From: Bordetella parapertussis
Lineage (GTDB): Bacteria > Pseudomonadota > Gammaproteobacteria > Burkholderiales > SG8-41
Length of the DNA stretch: 24,617 bases
NCBI GenBank assembly: GCA_945863085.1
Contig: CAMBCD010000004.1
Coordinates: forward strand, 1-24,617
Reading direction: 5' to 3'
Shown here: one piece after another, positions 22,466 through 24,617 of the stretch
Position numbering within the stretch: position 1 is the first letter of the stretch
Layout: each line of letters starts with the position of its first letter
Notes under the pieces: model-generated
What the model was told of the DNA's origin: nothing
What the model saw: the letters and a program-made list of their open reading frames with translations, nothing else
The model's database searches: none
Position numbers and translations under genes: made by a program

Positions 22466-23296
22466 TTGCCAGATTGTGGTCGTCAGTCCGGCCTGGTTCA
22501 TGGTGTAGAAGTGCAGCCCGGGAGCGCCCGCTGCCAGCAGGTCATCGCAGAGCCGGGTCACCACATCCAGTCCGAAGGCGCGGATCGAGGCCGTGTCGTC
22601 GCCGTAACCTTCCAGCTTCTTTCTGATCCAGCGCGGGATTTCCGCCCCGCAGGCATCCGAAAATCTGGCCAGTTGCGAAAAGCGGCCGATGGGCATGATG
22701 CCGGGGACGATGGGCAGCTTGAGCCCCATGGCCTCGCATTCATCGACAAAATGGAAATAACAATCGGTGTTGTAGAAATACTGGGTGATCGCCGAGTCTG
22801 CGCCGGCTTGCACCTTGCGTTTGAAACTCAACAGATCGTCCTGCGCGCTCCTGGCCTGCGGGTGGTATTCGGGGTAAGCGGCAACTTCGATGTGGAACTG
22901 GTCGGCGAATTCACTGCGGATGAAGGTGACCAGTTCATTGGCATAGTGGAATTCGCCGGATGCCGCGGTGCCTGACGGCAAATCGCCGCGCAGCGCGACG
23001 ACATGGCGGATGCTGTTGTTCTGGTACTCGCGCAGGATTTCGCGGATGTCATTGCGGGTCGAGCCGACGCAGGAAATGTGCGGTGCTGCGGCATGGCCGG
23101 CAGCACGCAGGTCAAGCACCGCGCGCAGCGTGCGTTCGCGGGTTGATCCGCCGGCGCCGTAGGTCACCGAAAAAAACTTCGGGTTCAGCTGCGCCAATTG
23201 TTTCGCGGTCTGCGCGAGCTTGTCCGCGCCTTCCGGCGTGTTCGGCGGAAAGAACTCGAAGCTGAAAGTACGGGCGAATTTTTTCTGTGATTCCAT
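22451..23296 (-). CDS. metF: 5,10-methylenetetrahydrofolate reductase
   Basis: MetF is a FAD enzyme that makes 5-methyltetrahydrofolate for methionine synthesis. The 281-residue TIM-barrel protein shows FSFEFFPPNTPEG near the N-terminus with the catalytic glutamate, SVTYGAGGSTRERT, HISCVGSTRNDIREIL and VVALRGDLPSG. ITQYFYNTDCYFHFVDEC and VPGIMPI are also conserved. ATG 23296 was chosen over the longer open frame to 23398 because GGAGG at 23302-23306 lies five bases upstream and because homology begins here. It follows ahcY on the same strand by 64 bases, so the two methyl-cycle genes are probably in one operon. The stop codon lies in a tandem repeat unit. Confidence 0.96.
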   Translation of the reverse strand: MESQKKFARTFSFEFFPPNTPEGADKLAQTAKQLAQLNPKFFSVTYGAGGSTRERTLRAVLDLRAAGHAAAPHISCVGSTRNDIREILREYQNNSIRHVVALRGDLPSGTAASGEFHYANELVTFIRSEFADQFHIEVAAYPEYHPQARSAQDDLLSFKRKVQAGADSAITQYFYNTDCYFHFVDECEAMGLKLPIVPGIMPIGRFSQLARFSDACGAEIPRWIRKKLEGYGDDTASIRAFGLDVVTRLCDDLLAAGAPGLHFYTMNQAGLTTTIWQRLGL

Positions 23297-23312
23297 GGAC
23301 GCCTCCGCGCGA

Positions 23313-23343
23313 CCCGGGGATGCTGCTGATATTACTCCCCGGG
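23313..23343 (-). promoter_or_regulatory. Stem-loop in the ahcY-metF spacer
   Basis: CCCGGGGA at 23313-23320 and TCCCCGGG at 23336-23343 form a perfect eight-base-pair stem with a 15-base loop. The stem ends six bases before the metF ribosome site and has no U tract. It may stabilise or partly attenuate the ahcY-metF message. It does not resemble a SAH riboswitch, which would be expected upstream of ahcY and outside this window. Confidence 0.4.
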
Positions 23344-23360
23344 CCCTGCGATCGGGTTGA

Positions 23361-24617
<1,257 letters not shown>

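Overview
The window is a contiguous piece of a GC-rich betaproteobacterial chromosome, probably Burkholderiales or a close relative. This is judged from the style of the proteins (PTR1-like pteridine reductase beside ttcA, a Bug-type solute receptor, a long biosynthetic IlvA, the Slt / NDUFA9-like / Cca gene order) and from strong G/C preference at third codon positions. Gene density is high. No rRNA, tRNA, CRISPR array, insertion sequence or prophage gene was seen. The longest stretch without a gene is 19243-19489 (247 nt).

Left part (1-8100): the 3' end of argA and yggX, then a polyphosphate/phosphate block. ppk1, a CYTH-CHAD protein (start overlapping the ppk1 stop) and sixA run on the plus strand. 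They face rpiA-phoU-ppx on the minus strand. Together these make polyphosphate (Ppk1), probably bind it (CHAD), degrade it (Ppx) and tie it to phosphate sensing (PhoU).

Middle part (8200-18230): ilvA, slt (periplasmic lytic transglycosylase), an NDUFA9-like atypical SDR, cca (with an apparently decayed HD domain) and a Nu-class-like GST on plus. A dihaem cytochrome c and a MidA/NDUFAF7-type methyltransferase lie on minus, then a PTR1-type pteridine reductase and ttcA on plus. A REP-like inverted repeat abuts the cytochrome start.

Right part (18230-24617): an orphan Bug receptor on minus, divergent from an unusual gene that joins a Cro/YdaS-like helix-turn-helix in frame to a class V (alanine-glyoxylate type) aminotransferase. 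Then come mgtE, metF and ahcY (cut by the window end) on minus. metF and ahcY serve the methyl cycle and are probably co-transcribed.

Most of the window is ordinary housekeeping sequence. The most unusual items are the HTH-aminotransferase fusion with its in-phase T_TTT_TTC heptamer, strong internal ribosome site and upstream palindromes; a recurrent A+T-rich motif (AAAAtCaATnAcTTA) in front of several genes and once inside the CHAD gene; a three-copy mini-hairpin tandem repeat over the end of metF; and the degenerate HD domain of Cca.
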